In this document: positions 17,072 through 25,450 of the stretch, one piece after another
Numbering within the stretch: the first letter of the stretch is position 1
Layout of the letters: every line of letters starts with the position of its first letter
Assembly (NCBI GenBank): GCA_022360555.1
Contig: JAKSCQ010000087.1
Coordinates: forward strand, 1 to 41,094
DNA length: 41,094 nt
Direction: 5' to 3'
DNA from: Pseudomonadales bacterium
GTDB taxonomy: Bacteria; Pseudomonadota; Gammaproteobacteria; Pseudomonadales; Alcanivoracaceae
The notes under the pieces: generated by a model
What the model was told of the DNA's origin: nothing
What the model saw: only the letters and a program-made list of their open reading frames with translations
Database searches by the model: none
Made by a program: the position numbers and the translations under genes

Positions 17072-19525
17072 ATGCGATACCCTGTTCTTGTCACCACCTT
17101 GTTGGCTGCCCTGCTCAGCGCCTGCGGCGGTAGCGGCAGCGGCGCCGACACCCAGCCCAACCCGAATACCGGCGGCGACAGCGGCGTCAACTATAATGGC
17201 CCGGCGCCGCGCAATGCGGATGTGTCCGCCTTCAAGATCTATATCTGGAACAACCTGGTGGATACCCAGCGCTGCGGCGCCTGCCACCGCAGCCAGACAC
17301 CGGCCTTCGTGCAGACCGGCGACATCAATGAGGCCTACGCCGTCGCCAACCCGCTGATCAACCTGAACCAGCCTGCCGCCTCGCAAATGGTGCAGAAGGT
17401 GGCCGGCGGCCATAACTGCTGGGAATCCGACCCGCAGTTCTGCGCCGACCAGATCAGCACCTGGATCAGCGCCTGGGCCGGGGAAAGCATCGGTGTGGGT
17501 GGGGGCACCACCGAGCTGGAAGAGCCGCCCATCAAGGACCCGGGCAACAGCAAGAACTTCCCGGCGGACCCGACCCTGTTCCAAACCCATGTCTACCCGC
17601 TGCTGGACGACTACTGCAGCGACTGCCACCAGAGCGATGCCAGCACCCCGCAGGCGCCCTACATTGCCTCCGATGATGTGGGCGAAGCCTACAGCGCCGC
17701 ACAGAGCAAGATCGACCTGAACAACCCGCCCCTGAGCCGGCTGGTGGAACGGTTGGGTGAGGACAGCCACAACTGCTGGTCCGATAACTGTGACGACGAC
17801 GCTGATGCCATGGAAGCGGCCATCACCGCCATGGCGGGCGGCATTACCGCCACCGCCCCGGACGAGGATCTGGTACTGAGCAAGGCACTCACCGTGGACG
17901 ACGGCACCCTGGCCGCCGGCGGCGGCCGCTACGACAGCAACGTGATCGCCCGCTATGAATTCAAGACCGGCGAAGGCACCACCGCCTACGACGCCTCCGG
18001 CGTGGACCCGGCCCTGCACCTGCAACTCAGTGGCGATGTGACCTGGGAAGGCGGCTGGGGGATTCGCCTCAACGGCGGCACCGCCAAGGCCCAGGGCAGC
18101 ACCCAGACCAGCAGCAAGCTCACCGAGCTGATTCGTGCCACCGGCGAGCTAACCCTGGAAGCCTGGCTGGTGCCCGCCAGCACCGGCCAGAATGACGCCC
18201 ACATCATCAGCTATTCCGCCGGCCCCACCGCCCGCAACCTGACCCTGGCGCAGAGCGGCAGCAACTATCAGGTATTCCAGCGCATCGGCGATGCCACCGA
18301 CCTGAACGGTGAACCGGCCCTGGAAACCCTGGATACGCCCCTGCAGGCCAGCCTGCAGCATGTGGCTGTCACCTTCGACCCGATCAATGGCCGCCAGCTT
18401 TACGTGAATGGCGAACTCAATCCGGCGGACGACCCTGTCACCCCCGCGCTACTGAACACCTGGGATGACACCTTCGCCCTGGTGCTGGGCAACGAGGCAT
18501 CCAGCGACCGCCCCTGGGAAGGCGTAATCCGCTTTGCCGCCCTGCACAACCGGGCCCTCACCCAGGAACAGATCCGCACCAACTTCGACGCCGGGGTCGG
18601 CGAGCGCTACTTCCTGCCCTTCTACATCGGCCACCTGATCGACCAGCCCGGCGCCTACCTGGTGTTCGAAGTCTCACGCTTCGACAACTTCAGCTACCTG
18701 TTTGCCGCGCCCTACTTCATCAACCTGGAGCAGGACATCGTCAGCGAGGAAGTCCCCCTGCAAGGCCTGCGTCTGGGCATCAATGGCCGGGTACCGGACG
18801 TGGCCCAGTCCTTTGCCACCCTGGACACGCTCATTGGCGGCGAGGACTACAGCGAGCAGGGCGAATCCCTGTCGCGCCTGGGCACCCTGCTGCCGGTGGA
18901 ACAGGGGCAGGAAAATGACGAGTTCTTCCTGACTTTCGAGCGCCTCGGCACTCATACCAACGTTCATACCGAACCCGAGCCGCTGCCCCTGGCCGCCAAC
19001 GAATATGGCGAACAGCCCACCGCCGGCCTGCGCGACTTTGCGGAAATCAACGCCACCATGAGCCTGCTTTCCGGCGTACCGGAAGGCTTCGGCGACGTGC
19101 CGGCAACCTACCAGCGGCTGCGCACCCAACTGCCCAGCGAAGAAAACATCGAAGCCTTCCTCACCGCTCACCAGGTAGGCATCGCCCAGCTGGCCATCGA
19201 ATACTGCAATGCCCTGGTGGAAGCCGAGCGCAATAACGACAGCCGGGTGACGCCACTCTTTGTCGGCATGAACTACAACACCGAGGTCGACAACATCACC
19301 CGGCAACAATGGCGTGACTGGGTGATCTCGCCCCTGTTCGAACGCATGGTCGGCAACGGGCTGGCGCGCCAGCCCGCCCGGGCCGATGTGGAAGGGGAAC
19401 TGGAAAACCTGTTGTTCAACACCAACCTGACCCAGTGCAGTAGCGACTGCGTGGAACGCACCGCCACGGCCACCAAGGCCGCCTGCGCCACCATGCTGGG
19501 CAGTGCCACCATGCTGGTTCAATAG
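17072..19525 (+). CDS. LamG-domain lipoprotein with two CXXCH motifs
   Basis: 817 residues from ATG 17072, with GAGGC upstream; the start gives a lipoprotein signal ending LLSAC. Two heme-type motifs, C68-G-A-C-H72 and C182-S-D-C-H186, each begin a similar approximately 110-residue module that ends with an N-C-W-x-D segment (HNCWESD, HNCWSDN), so the N-terminus is an internal duplication. Residues about 275-510 form a LamG/concanavalin-like sandwich (VIARYEFKTGEGTTAYDAS, LTLEAWLVP, HVAVTFDPINGRQLYVNGE), which usually binds glycans or proteins. The C-terminal approximately 300 residues are unassigned. The stop codon lies at the edge of the 268-bp inverted-repeat element that separates it from the next gene. 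Confidence 0.82.
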   Translation: MRYPVLVTTLLAALLSACGGSGSGADTQPNPNTGGDSGVNYNGPAPRNADVSAFKIYIWNNLVDTQRCGACHRSQTPAFVQTGDINEAYAVANPLINLNQPAASQMVQKVAGGHNCWESDPQFCADQISTWISAWAGESIGVGGGTTELEEPPIKDPGNSKNFPADPTLFQTHVYPLLDDYCSDCHQSDASTPQAPYIASDDVGEAYSAAQSKIDLNNPPLSRLVERLGEDSHNCWSDNCDDDADAMEAAITAMAGGITATAPDEDLVLSKALTVDDGTLAAGGGRYDSNVIARYEFKTGEGTTAYDASGVDPALHLQLSGDVTWEGGWGIRLNGGTAKAQGSTQTSSKLTELIRATGELTLEAWLVPASTGQNDAHIISYSAGPTARNLTLAQSGSNYQVFQRIGDATDLNGEPALETLDTPLQASLQHVAVTFDPINGRQLYVNGELNPADDPVTPALLNTWDDTFALVLGNEASSDRPWEGVIRFAALHNRALTQEQIRTNFDAGVGERYFLPFYIGHLIDQPGAYLVFEVSRFDNFSYLFAAPYFINLEQDIVSEEVPLQGLRLGINGRVPDVAQSFATLDTLIGGEDYSEQGESLSRLGTLLPVEQGQENDEFFLTFERLGTHTNVHTEPEPLPLAANEYGEQPTAGLRDFAEINATMSLLSGVPEGFGDVPATYQRLRTQLPSEENIEAFLTAHQVGIAQLAIEYCNALVEAERNNDSRVTPLFVGMNYNTEVDNITRQQWRDWVISPLFERMVGNGLARQPARADVEGELENLLFNTNLTQCSSDCVERTATATKAACATMLGSATMLVQ

Positions 19526-19791
19526 AGCCTGTTTGGAGTCTATTCGTAGCCGCGTTGCTGCTAAAAATGGCTCCAGACAAGGCGTGAACCGCAGGGCCTG
19601 ACGGGTCAAGTTCAAGGTTCACAACACAGTATGGGGCCATTTTTAGCAGCAACCCGAAGGGCCGGGCCCCTTTTGCCGCCAGCCCGCGATTGCTCTTTTT
19701 TGTGTAGAACAACTACACGGCAAACTCACAATCACGACCTGACGACAAAATGAACTCCGGCGCGACTACGAATAGACTCCAAACAGGCTCT
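19524..19791. repeat. 268-bp nested inverted-repeat element (MITE-like)
   Basis: Terminal inverted repeats of 31 bp (19524-19554 and 19761-19791) match with one mismatch. Immediately inside the left arm a second 17-bp sequence (19555-19571) is perfectly complementary to 19636-19652. The interior also has a small hairpin GTGTAG-5-CTACAC around 19701-19717. No open reading frame is visible. The left arm begins inside the TAG stop of the LamG gene, and the right arm ends 12 bases before the ATG of the DUF1501-like gene. It looks like a non-autonomous mobile element or a large folded RNA spacer in the operon. No target-site duplication is obvious. Confidence 0.75.
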
Positions 19792-19803
19792 TAGGGGAAA
19801 ACC

Positions 19804-21381
19804 ATGAAACGTAACTTTTTCAGAAAACGTCAGCAGCCCCTGCATCCGGATGCGCCGCTGCTGAATCTGGGCCATGGCAAACCCGTCAGCCGTCGGGACA
19901 TGCTCGGTCGTGGCCTGATCAGCGGCGCCGCCTTTGGCACCCTGGGGCTGTTTGGGCTGTTCAGCAACCCGCGCCAGGCCATGGCGGACCTGTCCAGCGA
20001 CATGGAAGCCATCAAGGCCGAGTGCGGCATCACCGCCGACGGTGCCGGCAAAATTCCCTTTATCTGCTTTGATCTGGCCGGCGGCGCCAATATCGCCGGT
20101 TCCAATGTGCTGGTGGGGGGCCAGGGCGGCCAGGAAGATTTTCTCACCAGTGGCGGCTACTCCAAGCTCGGCCTGCCTGGCAGCATGGCTCCCAACAACA
20201 ACCCGACCATGGTCAACCGGGAACTGGGGCTCGCCTTTCACAGCGACTCACCATTCCTGCAGGGTATCCTGGAAAAGGCCGCTGCCGCCGCGCCGAACAC
20301 CAATGGCTGTGTGATTCCCGCCCGTTCGGAAAACGACACCGCCAACAACCCGCATAACCCGCTCTACGGCATCTTCAATGCCGGGGCCGATGGCCGGCTC
20401 ATGTCCCTGATCGGCTCGCGCAGTTCCCTGTCCGGCGGCAACTCCATGGCGCCGGACAGCTCCATCATCGCCTCAGCCCGCCCCACCAAGGTGGACCGCC
20501 GCTCCGACGCCACCGGGCTGGTGGACACCGGCAAGCTGGTAGGCCTGCTGGACCAGTCCGACGCGGTTTCCGTGATGGAATCCATTGCCCGCATCAGCCA
20601 CAAACGCATCGACCAGATCGACCACGGCCTGACCGATGCCAACCGACGCGCCAACCTGCAGGACCTGCTGCGTTGTGGCTATGTGGAAGCGGCGGACATC
20701 ACCGACAGCTTTGGCGACCCGGCGGAACTGGATATTCGCCAGGACATGGACATCCTCAGCATTTTCTCGGAGGCAGAGCTCAACGACCGGGAATTCGAAA
20801 AAACCGCCGCCATCATGAAGCTGGTGGTCAACGGCTACGCCGGTGCCGGCTGCATTTCCATGGGCGGGTTCGACTATCACACCGGTGAGCGTGGCACCGG
20901 CGAAATTCGCGACCTGCGTGCCGGCCGCTGCATGGGGGCCTGCCTGGAATACGCCCGTCGCGTCGGCGTGCCGCTGATGATCTATGTGTTCAGCGACGGC
21001 TCGGTGTCCAGCAATGGCCGTATCGACGATTCCCAGGAAGGGCGCGGCAAGGGCGAATGGACGGGTGACAATTCCTCCACCGCGGCCTCCTTCTTCCTGG
21101 TCTACAACCCCAATGGCCGCCCCACCCTGAACACCGCCGGGGGCAGTGCCGAAGTCCACCAGCAACTGGGCTGGATGCGCCCGGATGCCTCGGTGGAAAC
21201 CGCCGGCACCCCGGCCGCCAACAACGTGAACCTGCTGGCGGAAACCGTGTGGCTGAACTACATGGCCCTGCATGGGGAACAGGGTGTTTTCTCTCAACGC
21301 TTCCCCAACCACAGCCTGGGCAACAGCACCTCCATGGACCGGCTCACCGCCTTCGAGCCCATTGTCAGTGGTACCATCTAG
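19804..21381 (+). CDS. Tat-exported DUF1501-like protein
   Basis: 525 residues, ATG after AGGGG. The N-terminus carries a twin-arginine signal, S29-R30-R31-D-M-L-G, followed by a hydrophobic stretch to about residue 55. The mature protein has GKIPFICFDLAGGANIAGSN, GGFDYHTGERGTGEIRDL and YVFSDGSVSSNGRID. These resemble the DUF1501 / sulfatase-like fold of planctomycete and proteobacterial operons that also encode CXXCH proteins. Tat export implies folding, possibly with a cofactor, in the cytoplasm. Similar proteins are sometimes labelled as secretion protein GspF in databases, which the sequence does not support. The substrate is unknown. Confidence 0.75.
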   Translation: MKRNFFRKRQQPLHPDAPLLNLGHGKPVSRRDMLGRGLISGAAFGTLGLFGLFSNPRQAMADLSSDMEAIKAECGITADGAGKIPFICFDLAGGANIAGSNVLVGGQGGQEDFLTSGGYSKLGLPGSMAPNNNPTMVNRELGLAFHSDSPFLQGILEKAAAAAPNTNGCVIPARSENDTANNPHNPLYGIFNAGADGRLMSLIGSRSSLSGGNSMAPDSSIIASARPTKVDRRSDATGLVDTGKLVGLLDQSDAVSVMESIARISHKRIDQIDHGLTDANRRANLQDLLRCGYVEAADITDSFGDPAELDIRQDMDILSIFSEAELNDREFEKTAAIMKLVVNGYAGAGCISMGGFDYHTGERGTGEIRDLRAGRCMGACLEYARRVGVPLMIYVFSDGSVSSNGRIDDSQEGRGKGEWTGDNSSTAASFFLVYNPNGRPTLNTAGGSAEVHQQLGWMRPDASVETAGTPAANNVNLLAETVWLNYMALHGEQGVFSQRFPNHSLGNSTSMDRLTAFEPIVSGTI

Positions 21382-21395
21382 CGGTCCCCTCGCCG

Positions 21396-21475
21396 CCGGG
21401 CGGCTATTGGCATAGCCAATCTCCGCCCGGAGAGCCGGGCACAACGCCGAATCGGCAGAGATGGCCTGCGGCCAT
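21396..21475. repeat. two adjacent hairpins between the DUF1501-like gene and apbE
   Basis: The first hairpin (21396-21430) pairs CCGGGCGG with CCGCCCGG around an inner stem ATTGGC-3-GCCAAT, interrupted only by one CT/CT mismatch. The second (21461-21475) is ATGGCC-3-GGCCAT, followed by TTCCGC. Neither is followed by a T-run, so they are more likely REP-type hairpins or RNA-stability elements than intrinsic terminators. Similar stems followed by TTCCGC occur at 35446 and about 39994. Confidence 0.6.
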
Positions 21476-21506
21476 TTCCGCCCTACAGGAACCTGTTCCA
21501 GCGTCC

Positions 21507-22493
21507 ATGGATTGCCTGATGCGTTTCAACCGTCATGCCAGCGTGTTGCTGGCCACTTTTTTTTTGCTGCTATCCCTGCCCCTGCATGCTGACTGGCAAC
21601 AACATGATTGGGATGTGATGGGCACTCGCGCCAGCGTCACCCTCTGGTCGGAGCAGGATGCCACGCCCCTGTTCCACAAACTGGAACAGGAAATGGAGCG
21701 GCTCAACCGCTTGCTCTCACCCTGGGTCGAAAGCAGCGAGCTGGCCCGCCTCAACCGCGAGGCACATCACAGCCCACAGCCCGTCAGTGCCGAGTTCTAT
21801 CACCTGCTGGAACAATCCCTGGCGTACTATCAACTGACTGATGGCGCCTTCGACATCACCTTTGCCAGCGCCGGACACCTGTACGATTACCGCGAGGGCA
21901 AGGCGCCCGACGCCAAAACCCTGGAGGATGCCACCCGGCATATCGGCGCCAACCGTATCGAACTGCTGCCGGATAACCGGGTTCGCTTCAGCGATACCGG
22001 CACCCGTATCGACCTGGGCGGCATCGCCAAGGGATACGCCATCGACCGCGGCATCGCCCTGCTGAAAGACAACGGCATCGAACATGCCTGGCTGTCACTG
22101 GGTGGCGACAGCTACGTGCTGGGTGACCACCGTGGCCGCCCCTGGGAGGTCGGCATCCAGCACCCACGCAACCGCCAAGACATCGCCATGCGCCTGCCCA
22201 TGGCCGATCTGGCCATGTCCACCTCCGGCGACTACCAACGTTATTTCATTCAGGACGGCCGGCGCATTCACCACATCCTCTCCCCCACCACCGGCAAAAG
22301 CGTGGACGGCCTGGCCAGCGTGACGGTGCTGTGCGACAACAGCATCGACGCGGATGCCCTGTCCACCAGTGTCTTTGTACTGGGAGTCGAAAAAGGCCTG
22401 GCACTGATCAACCGCCTGCCGGACACCTCGGCGATCATCATCGACCGGGACGGCAACGTGTTTTATTCCGAGGATCTGACTGCGCCAGAGTGA
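21507..22493 (+). CDS. apbE: FAD:protein FMN transferase (ApbE)
   Basis: 328 residues from ATG 21507 (ATG 21519 is a possible alternative). Signal peptide, probably cleaved near LHADW. Family motifs: WDVMGTRASVTLW near the mature N-terminus, D169-LGGIAKGYAID, LSLGGDSYVLG, T239-S-G-D-Y243 and H255-H-I-L-S-P-T-T-G. ApbE transfers FMN from FAD onto a Thr/Ser of exported proteins in a Mg-dependent reaction. No FMN-binding domain or typical target motif was noticed in the window, so its client is unknown. DUF3570 and DUF4266, which I recall as frequent ApbE neighbours, are nearby. A large bidirectional hairpin follows the stop codon by one base. Confidence 0.93.
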   Translation: MDCLMRFNRHASVLLATFFLLLSLPLHADWQQHDWDVMGTRASVTLWSEQDATPLFHKLEQEMERLNRLLSPWVESSELARLNREAHHSPQPVSAEFYHLLEQSLAYYQLTDGAFDITFASAGHLYDYREGKAPDAKTLEDATRHIGANRIELLPDNRVRFSDTGTRIDLGGIAKGYAIDRGIALLKDNGIEHAWLSLGGDSYVLGDHRGRPWEVGIQHPRNRQDIAMRLPMADLAMSTSGDYQRYFIQDGRRIHHILSPTTGKSVDGLASVTVLCDNSIDADALSTSVFVLGVEKGLALINRLPDTSAIIIDRDGNVFYSEDLTAPE

Positions 22494-22494
22494 T

Positions 22495-22572
22495 GGTGGG
22501 TTACGCCTACCGGCTAACCCACCCTACCCAAAACAAAACGTAGGGTGGATTAGCCGGTAGGCGTAATCCACC
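22495..22572. terminator. 33-bp inverted repeat between convergent genes, likely bidirectional terminator
   Basis: Arms 22495-22527 and 22540-22572 match at 31 of 33 positions; both mismatches become G-U pairs in one RNA strand. The 12-base loop is A-rich. It fills the whole gap between apbE and the TPR gene, whose stop begins at 22573. No long T-run follows. The arm contains TACGCCTACCGGCTAA, a type of dispersed hairpin I have seen in many gammaproteobacteria. Confidence 0.8.
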
Positions 22573-24432
22573 TTAAGGGGCCTGCCGGTCTTTCTTCTGC
22601 CGATCGCGCTGGCTGCGTACGGCGCGGTGATAGATATCCGCCTTGCCTTCGTGGGCGGCGGCGCTGAAGCGTTTGAGCCTTTCGCGGGTTTGGGTTACCT
22701 GCTCATAGGCCGCAGCCTGCAGGGTGTATTGCTGGCGCCGCATCAGGCGATCGCCGCGCTGCTGTAGCTGTGCCAACTCGCCAGCCAGTTCCGGCAGCGC
22801 CTGCCGGTAGTAATCCAGCCTGTCCACGCGGTTGGCGGCATACAGCACCCGGCTGCGCAGGGCGCCGGTTTCTTCCAGCAGGTCGGCAATGGTGTTGAGT
22901 TCGCGCTCGCGATCCCACTGCCGGGGCACGATGTCTTCCTGCATGTCCCACAGCAACAGGCCCTGATAGAAATCCAGCTTGGCGGTCATGTCCGGGCGCG
23001 CCTGGTCGCCCCATTGCCGGGTGCGGGCCTCGGCTTCCTGGTGGGCCTGCCAGAGTCGCTGTTCCTTTTCGCTGGCAAACGGCATGGGGTCCTGCTCCGC
23101 CACCGCCTTGTCATAGCGACGCTGCAGGCGGGTCATCCGGCCCTGAAAATCCTGATTGGCCAATTCCCGCAGCAAGGCACGGGCACGGGGTTTCACTTCC
23201 TCGTGCTTGCGCTCATGGGCATCCAGCATGGCCTGCATACCCGGCAATTTCTGTTGCCACTGACTGAGCAAATTTCGCTGGCGAAGCAGTTCATGATAGT
23301 TGTTCCAGCCGTGCTGGAATTCGGTGGTGGCAAACCATTCATAAAACGTGGGGAAGCTTTTCACCCGCCTGGGCAGAAAGGGCGGCACCGGGTCCATGGC
23401 CGTGGACCAGGTGGGTTCGCCCACCATGTCCTCGAACCACTGACCGCTGGCAATCTGTGCTTCCACCTCCAACAGGTAGTCCTGCAGACCGGCAAAGCGG
23501 TCCAGGGCCGTGTCAAAAGCCTCCAGCGCCGCCTGCTGGTTGCCCATGCGTTCATAGAGATAGGGAATGGCCAACTGGGCTTCCTGGACGGTGCTGCGCT
23601 GGATGGAGTGGTTGTCCAGTTTCTGCAGCACAGGCAATGCCTTGGCAGGCTGGTTCTCGATCAGCAGGGCACGGGCATAAAGCAGCAGGGAGACATCGGC
23701 AAAGGGCCCGCCAAGACGCGCATCGCGCAGCAATCGAATGGCTCGCTCTTCCTGGTCACTGCGCAGCATGTAGATGGCCAGAGCCAGGATCGCCTTGTCC
23801 TTGATGGCATTGGTCTCGGCACTGGCCGGTGGCAGGTTGGCCAGTTGCCAGAGCCACTCCTGCCCCAGACTCGGATGCTCGCCATTGATCCAGCTAATGG
23901 CCAGGTTGTAGCGCAGGTAGGCATTGAGAGGATGGTTCTCGGAGAAGGTATCCAGCAGTTCCGCTGCGTCTTCGTAACGACCCAGGCGCATCAGCAGGCG
24001 GGCGCGCAGACTGAGCACCACTTCCTCCAGTTCCGCCGGCGGTTCGCCAACGCGGTTATTCAGGGTATCCAGTGCTTCACGGTATTTCTGCTGCCGGTAG
24101 TACAGGCCGGCCAGATGAATCCAGGCCCGCTGCGCCACCTCGCCACTGACCTGGCTGTCGAGCAGCGCATTGAAGACCCGCTGGGCATCTTCGGGCATGC
24201 CATAGGCGCTGTACATGGCGCCCAGCAACACCTCCAGATCCGCCCGGTGAACCTGGACCTCGTTACGCTCCAGGGCCATCTGTGCCCGTGTCAGCGCGGC
24301 AAAGTAGTCGCCCTGCAAATAGAGGTAGGCCACTTCCCCATAGGCCAGTTCCTGTACCTGATGGGGCTCATCCAGTCTCGCCCACCCCGTGCTGCCAACC
24401 AGCAGCACCAGAACTGCAACAAACACTCTCAT
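22573..24432 (-). CDS. secreted TPR / coiled-coil protein, second-locus paralogue
   Basis: 619 residues with signal MRVFVAVLVLLVGSTGWA. TPR-like repeats span about 25-320 (AQRAWIHLAGLYYRQQKYREAL, LLMRLGRYEDAAELLDTF). A long charged helical C-terminal half follows (about 370-619), rich in Arg, Gln and Glu. Overall plan, length and C-terminal end match the 641-residue protein at 6980-8905. The gene follows its small secreted partner by 6 bases, the same order as in the first locus, so the pair was duplicated together. No ExbB/ExbD genes accompany this copy; it may share the motor of the first locus. Confidence 0.82.
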   Translation of the reverse strand: MRVFVAVLVLLVGSTGWARLDEPHQVQELAYGEVAYLYLQGDYFAALTRAQMALERNEVQVHRADLEVLLGAMYSAYGMPEDAQRVFNALLDSQVSGEVAQRAWIHLAGLYYRQQKYREALDTLNNRVGEPPAELEEVVLSLRARLLMRLGRYEDAAELLDTFSENHPLNAYLRYNLAISWINGEHPSLGQEWLWQLANLPPASAETNAIKDKAILALAIYMLRSDQEERAIRLLRDARLGGPFADVSLLLYARALLIENQPAKALPVLQKLDNHSIQRSTVQEAQLAIPYLYERMGNQQAALEAFDTALDRFAGLQDYLLEVEAQIASGQWFEDMVGEPTWSTAMDPVPPFLPRRVKSFPTFYEWFATTEFQHGWNNYHELLRQRNLLSQWQQKLPGMQAMLDAHERKHEEVKPRARALLRELANQDFQGRMTRLQRRYDKAVAEQDPMPFASEKEQRLWQAHQEAEARTRQWGDQARPDMTAKLDFYQGLLLWDMQEDIVPRQWDRERELNTIADLLEETGALRSRVLYAANRVDRLDYYRQALPELAGELAQLQQRGDRLMRRQQYTLQAAAYEQVTQTRERLKRFSAAAHEGKADIYHRAVRSQRDRQKKDRQAP

Positions 24433-24438
24433 GGTTGC

Positions 24439-24936
24439 TCAGCGCCAGTCACTGAAACGGAAACGGGGCTGCTGTTTGACGGTGTCGTCCTCAATATGCA
24501 GTTGCACGAAATGGCGGCCGTGGGCCTTGTCAAACTCGCCATTGACCCCCCGGCGGATTTCCCGGCCCTGGGGACCGATACCGGTAATGAACGCGGTCAG
24601 GCTGTGGGTCCCGTTTTTCACATTGGCCAGGGCCAGGCGTTGCACGGCCCCGTTTTTCAGGGCACGGATTTCCTTTTCCGTGTACAGGTGACTGGCCAGC
24701 ACCTCACCATCCATTTCCAGGGTGATGCTGTCGGGCTGGAAAAAGTGGCCCACATCCAGCGAGACATAGATGCCCACCTGGGTATCCGCCGGGAACAACA
24801 ACTCCTCTTCCAGCAGCAACAGGCGCTTGTTGACCTCTAGCACATCCCGTTTGAACTCGGCCAGATCCTTGTCCAGTTCGCTCCCCTGCAATTGAGCCCC
24901 TGCCAGCAACAGCAGCAACAGTACAACGCGGCGCAT
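24439..24936 (-). CDS. small secreted protein, second-locus paralogue
   Basis: 165 residues. The signal MRRVVLLLLLLAGAQLQG is followed by a short coiled coil (LAEFKRDVLEVNKRLLLLEE) and a beta-rich domain with TQVGIYVSLDVG, LYTEKEIRALKNGAVQR and GTHSLTAFITG. These blocks align with the 173-residue protein at 8909-9430. The domain is not one I can name. It heads a two-gene minus-strand operon with the TPR paralogue. Confidence 0.8.
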   Translation of the reverse strand: MRRVVLLLLLLAGAQLQGSELDKDLAEFKRDVLEVNKRLLLLEEELLFPADTQVGIYVSLDVGHFFQPDSITLEMDGEVLASHLYTEKEIRALKNGAVQRLALANVKNGTHSLTAFITGIGPQGREIRRGVNGEFDKAHGRHFVQLHIEDDTVKQQPRFRFSDWR

Positions 24937-25154
24937 TGCGCTCCCCCAATGGTGTTTGGTTTTTACCGGAATCTACCACAGCATGGCGATTGGCGCTGTT
25001 GCGATTGTCACGTCCTCCGGCCCCTTTGGTCGATCTTTTTACGGAAGACAGGGAACCGGGCGGCATGGATACAAATTTCGCACAGTTATCGCTTGCCACA
25101 GGGACGGCAATCGCGCCACTATCAAAAGGTCGATATCGTGTATATCGGCACTCG

Positions 25155-25237
25155 TGCCGGCGGCCCGGTCAGGATGCCGCGCCATGCGCGCCCCGTCAGG
25201 GGCGCGGTGGCGCGGCGGGAGACCGGGCCGTCCGGCA
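25155..25237. repeat. 83-bp triple-nested palindrome
   Basis: Three stacked stems share one axis: TGCCGG plus CGGCCCGGTC (25155-25170) pairs with GACCGGGCCG and CCGGCA (25221-25230, 25232-25237) across a one-base bulge; CCGCGCC (25177-25183) pairs with GGCGCGG (25209-25215); GCGCCCC (25188-25194) pairs with GGGGCGC (25199-25205) around loop GTCA. The internal loops are 3-6 bases. As RNA this would be extremely stable; as DNA it could extrude a cruciform. No T-run follows, and no transposon end is recognised. Confidence 0.75.
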
Positions 25238-25313
25238 TGCACTTCATTCCCCCTGCCCGCTTACGCTGAACCGCCCCTCGGCCTTTGTTCTCCCGGGCAA
25301 GCCGGCTTGTGTG

Positions 25314-25376
25314 GGAGCGGTCGTTCGACCGCGATTTTCACCTGAAAGTCTGCCATCGCGGTCGAACGACCGCTCC
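25314..25376. repeat. REP pair (REPIN) with perfect 22-bp arms
   Basis: 25314-25335 and 25355-25376 are perfect 22-bp inverted copies separated by 19 bases. Each copy is itself palindromic around GCGGTCGTTCGACCGC. With the flanking bases (GTGGGAGC at the start, GCGA at the end) it matches the general form of Pseudomonas REP sequences, GTxGGAGC-stem-GCGA. Such pairs are mobilised by RAYT (Y1-type) transposases elsewhere in the genome; none is encoded in this window. Confidence 0.82.
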
Positions 25377-25450
25377 TGCTGTATGCTTCCCCCATGCAAC
25401 TTTCCCGCTATGCTTGTCTCTAACCACCGAACACATCCCGGGAGCAAGGA

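Larger units (their letters stand above)
24937..25450. other. 514-bp gene-free stretch with structured elements
   Basis: Divergent gap between the small-protein gene (minus) and the LEA-like gene (plus). No credible gene is seen. It contains an 83-bp nested palindrome (25155-25237) and a REP pair (25314-25376), described separately. The part next to the minus gene (24937-25150) should hold that operon's promoter; no clear boxes were identified. Confidence 0.6.

Noticed and set aside
15754..18025. long minus-strand open frames opposite the CXXCH and LamG genes
   Set aside because: Composition is Ala/Gly/Val/His-rich shadow type with no domain; the plus-strand genes are well supported by signal peptides and heme motifs.
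19732..21444. minus-strand open frames opposite the Tat/DUF1501-like gene
   Set aside because: Shadow frames; the plus-strand gene has a twin-arginine signal and a good ribosome binding site.
22495..22572. insertion-sequence remnant
   Set aside because: The inverted repeat has only a 12-base loop and sits tightly between two convergent stops; terminator or dispersed hairpin is simpler.
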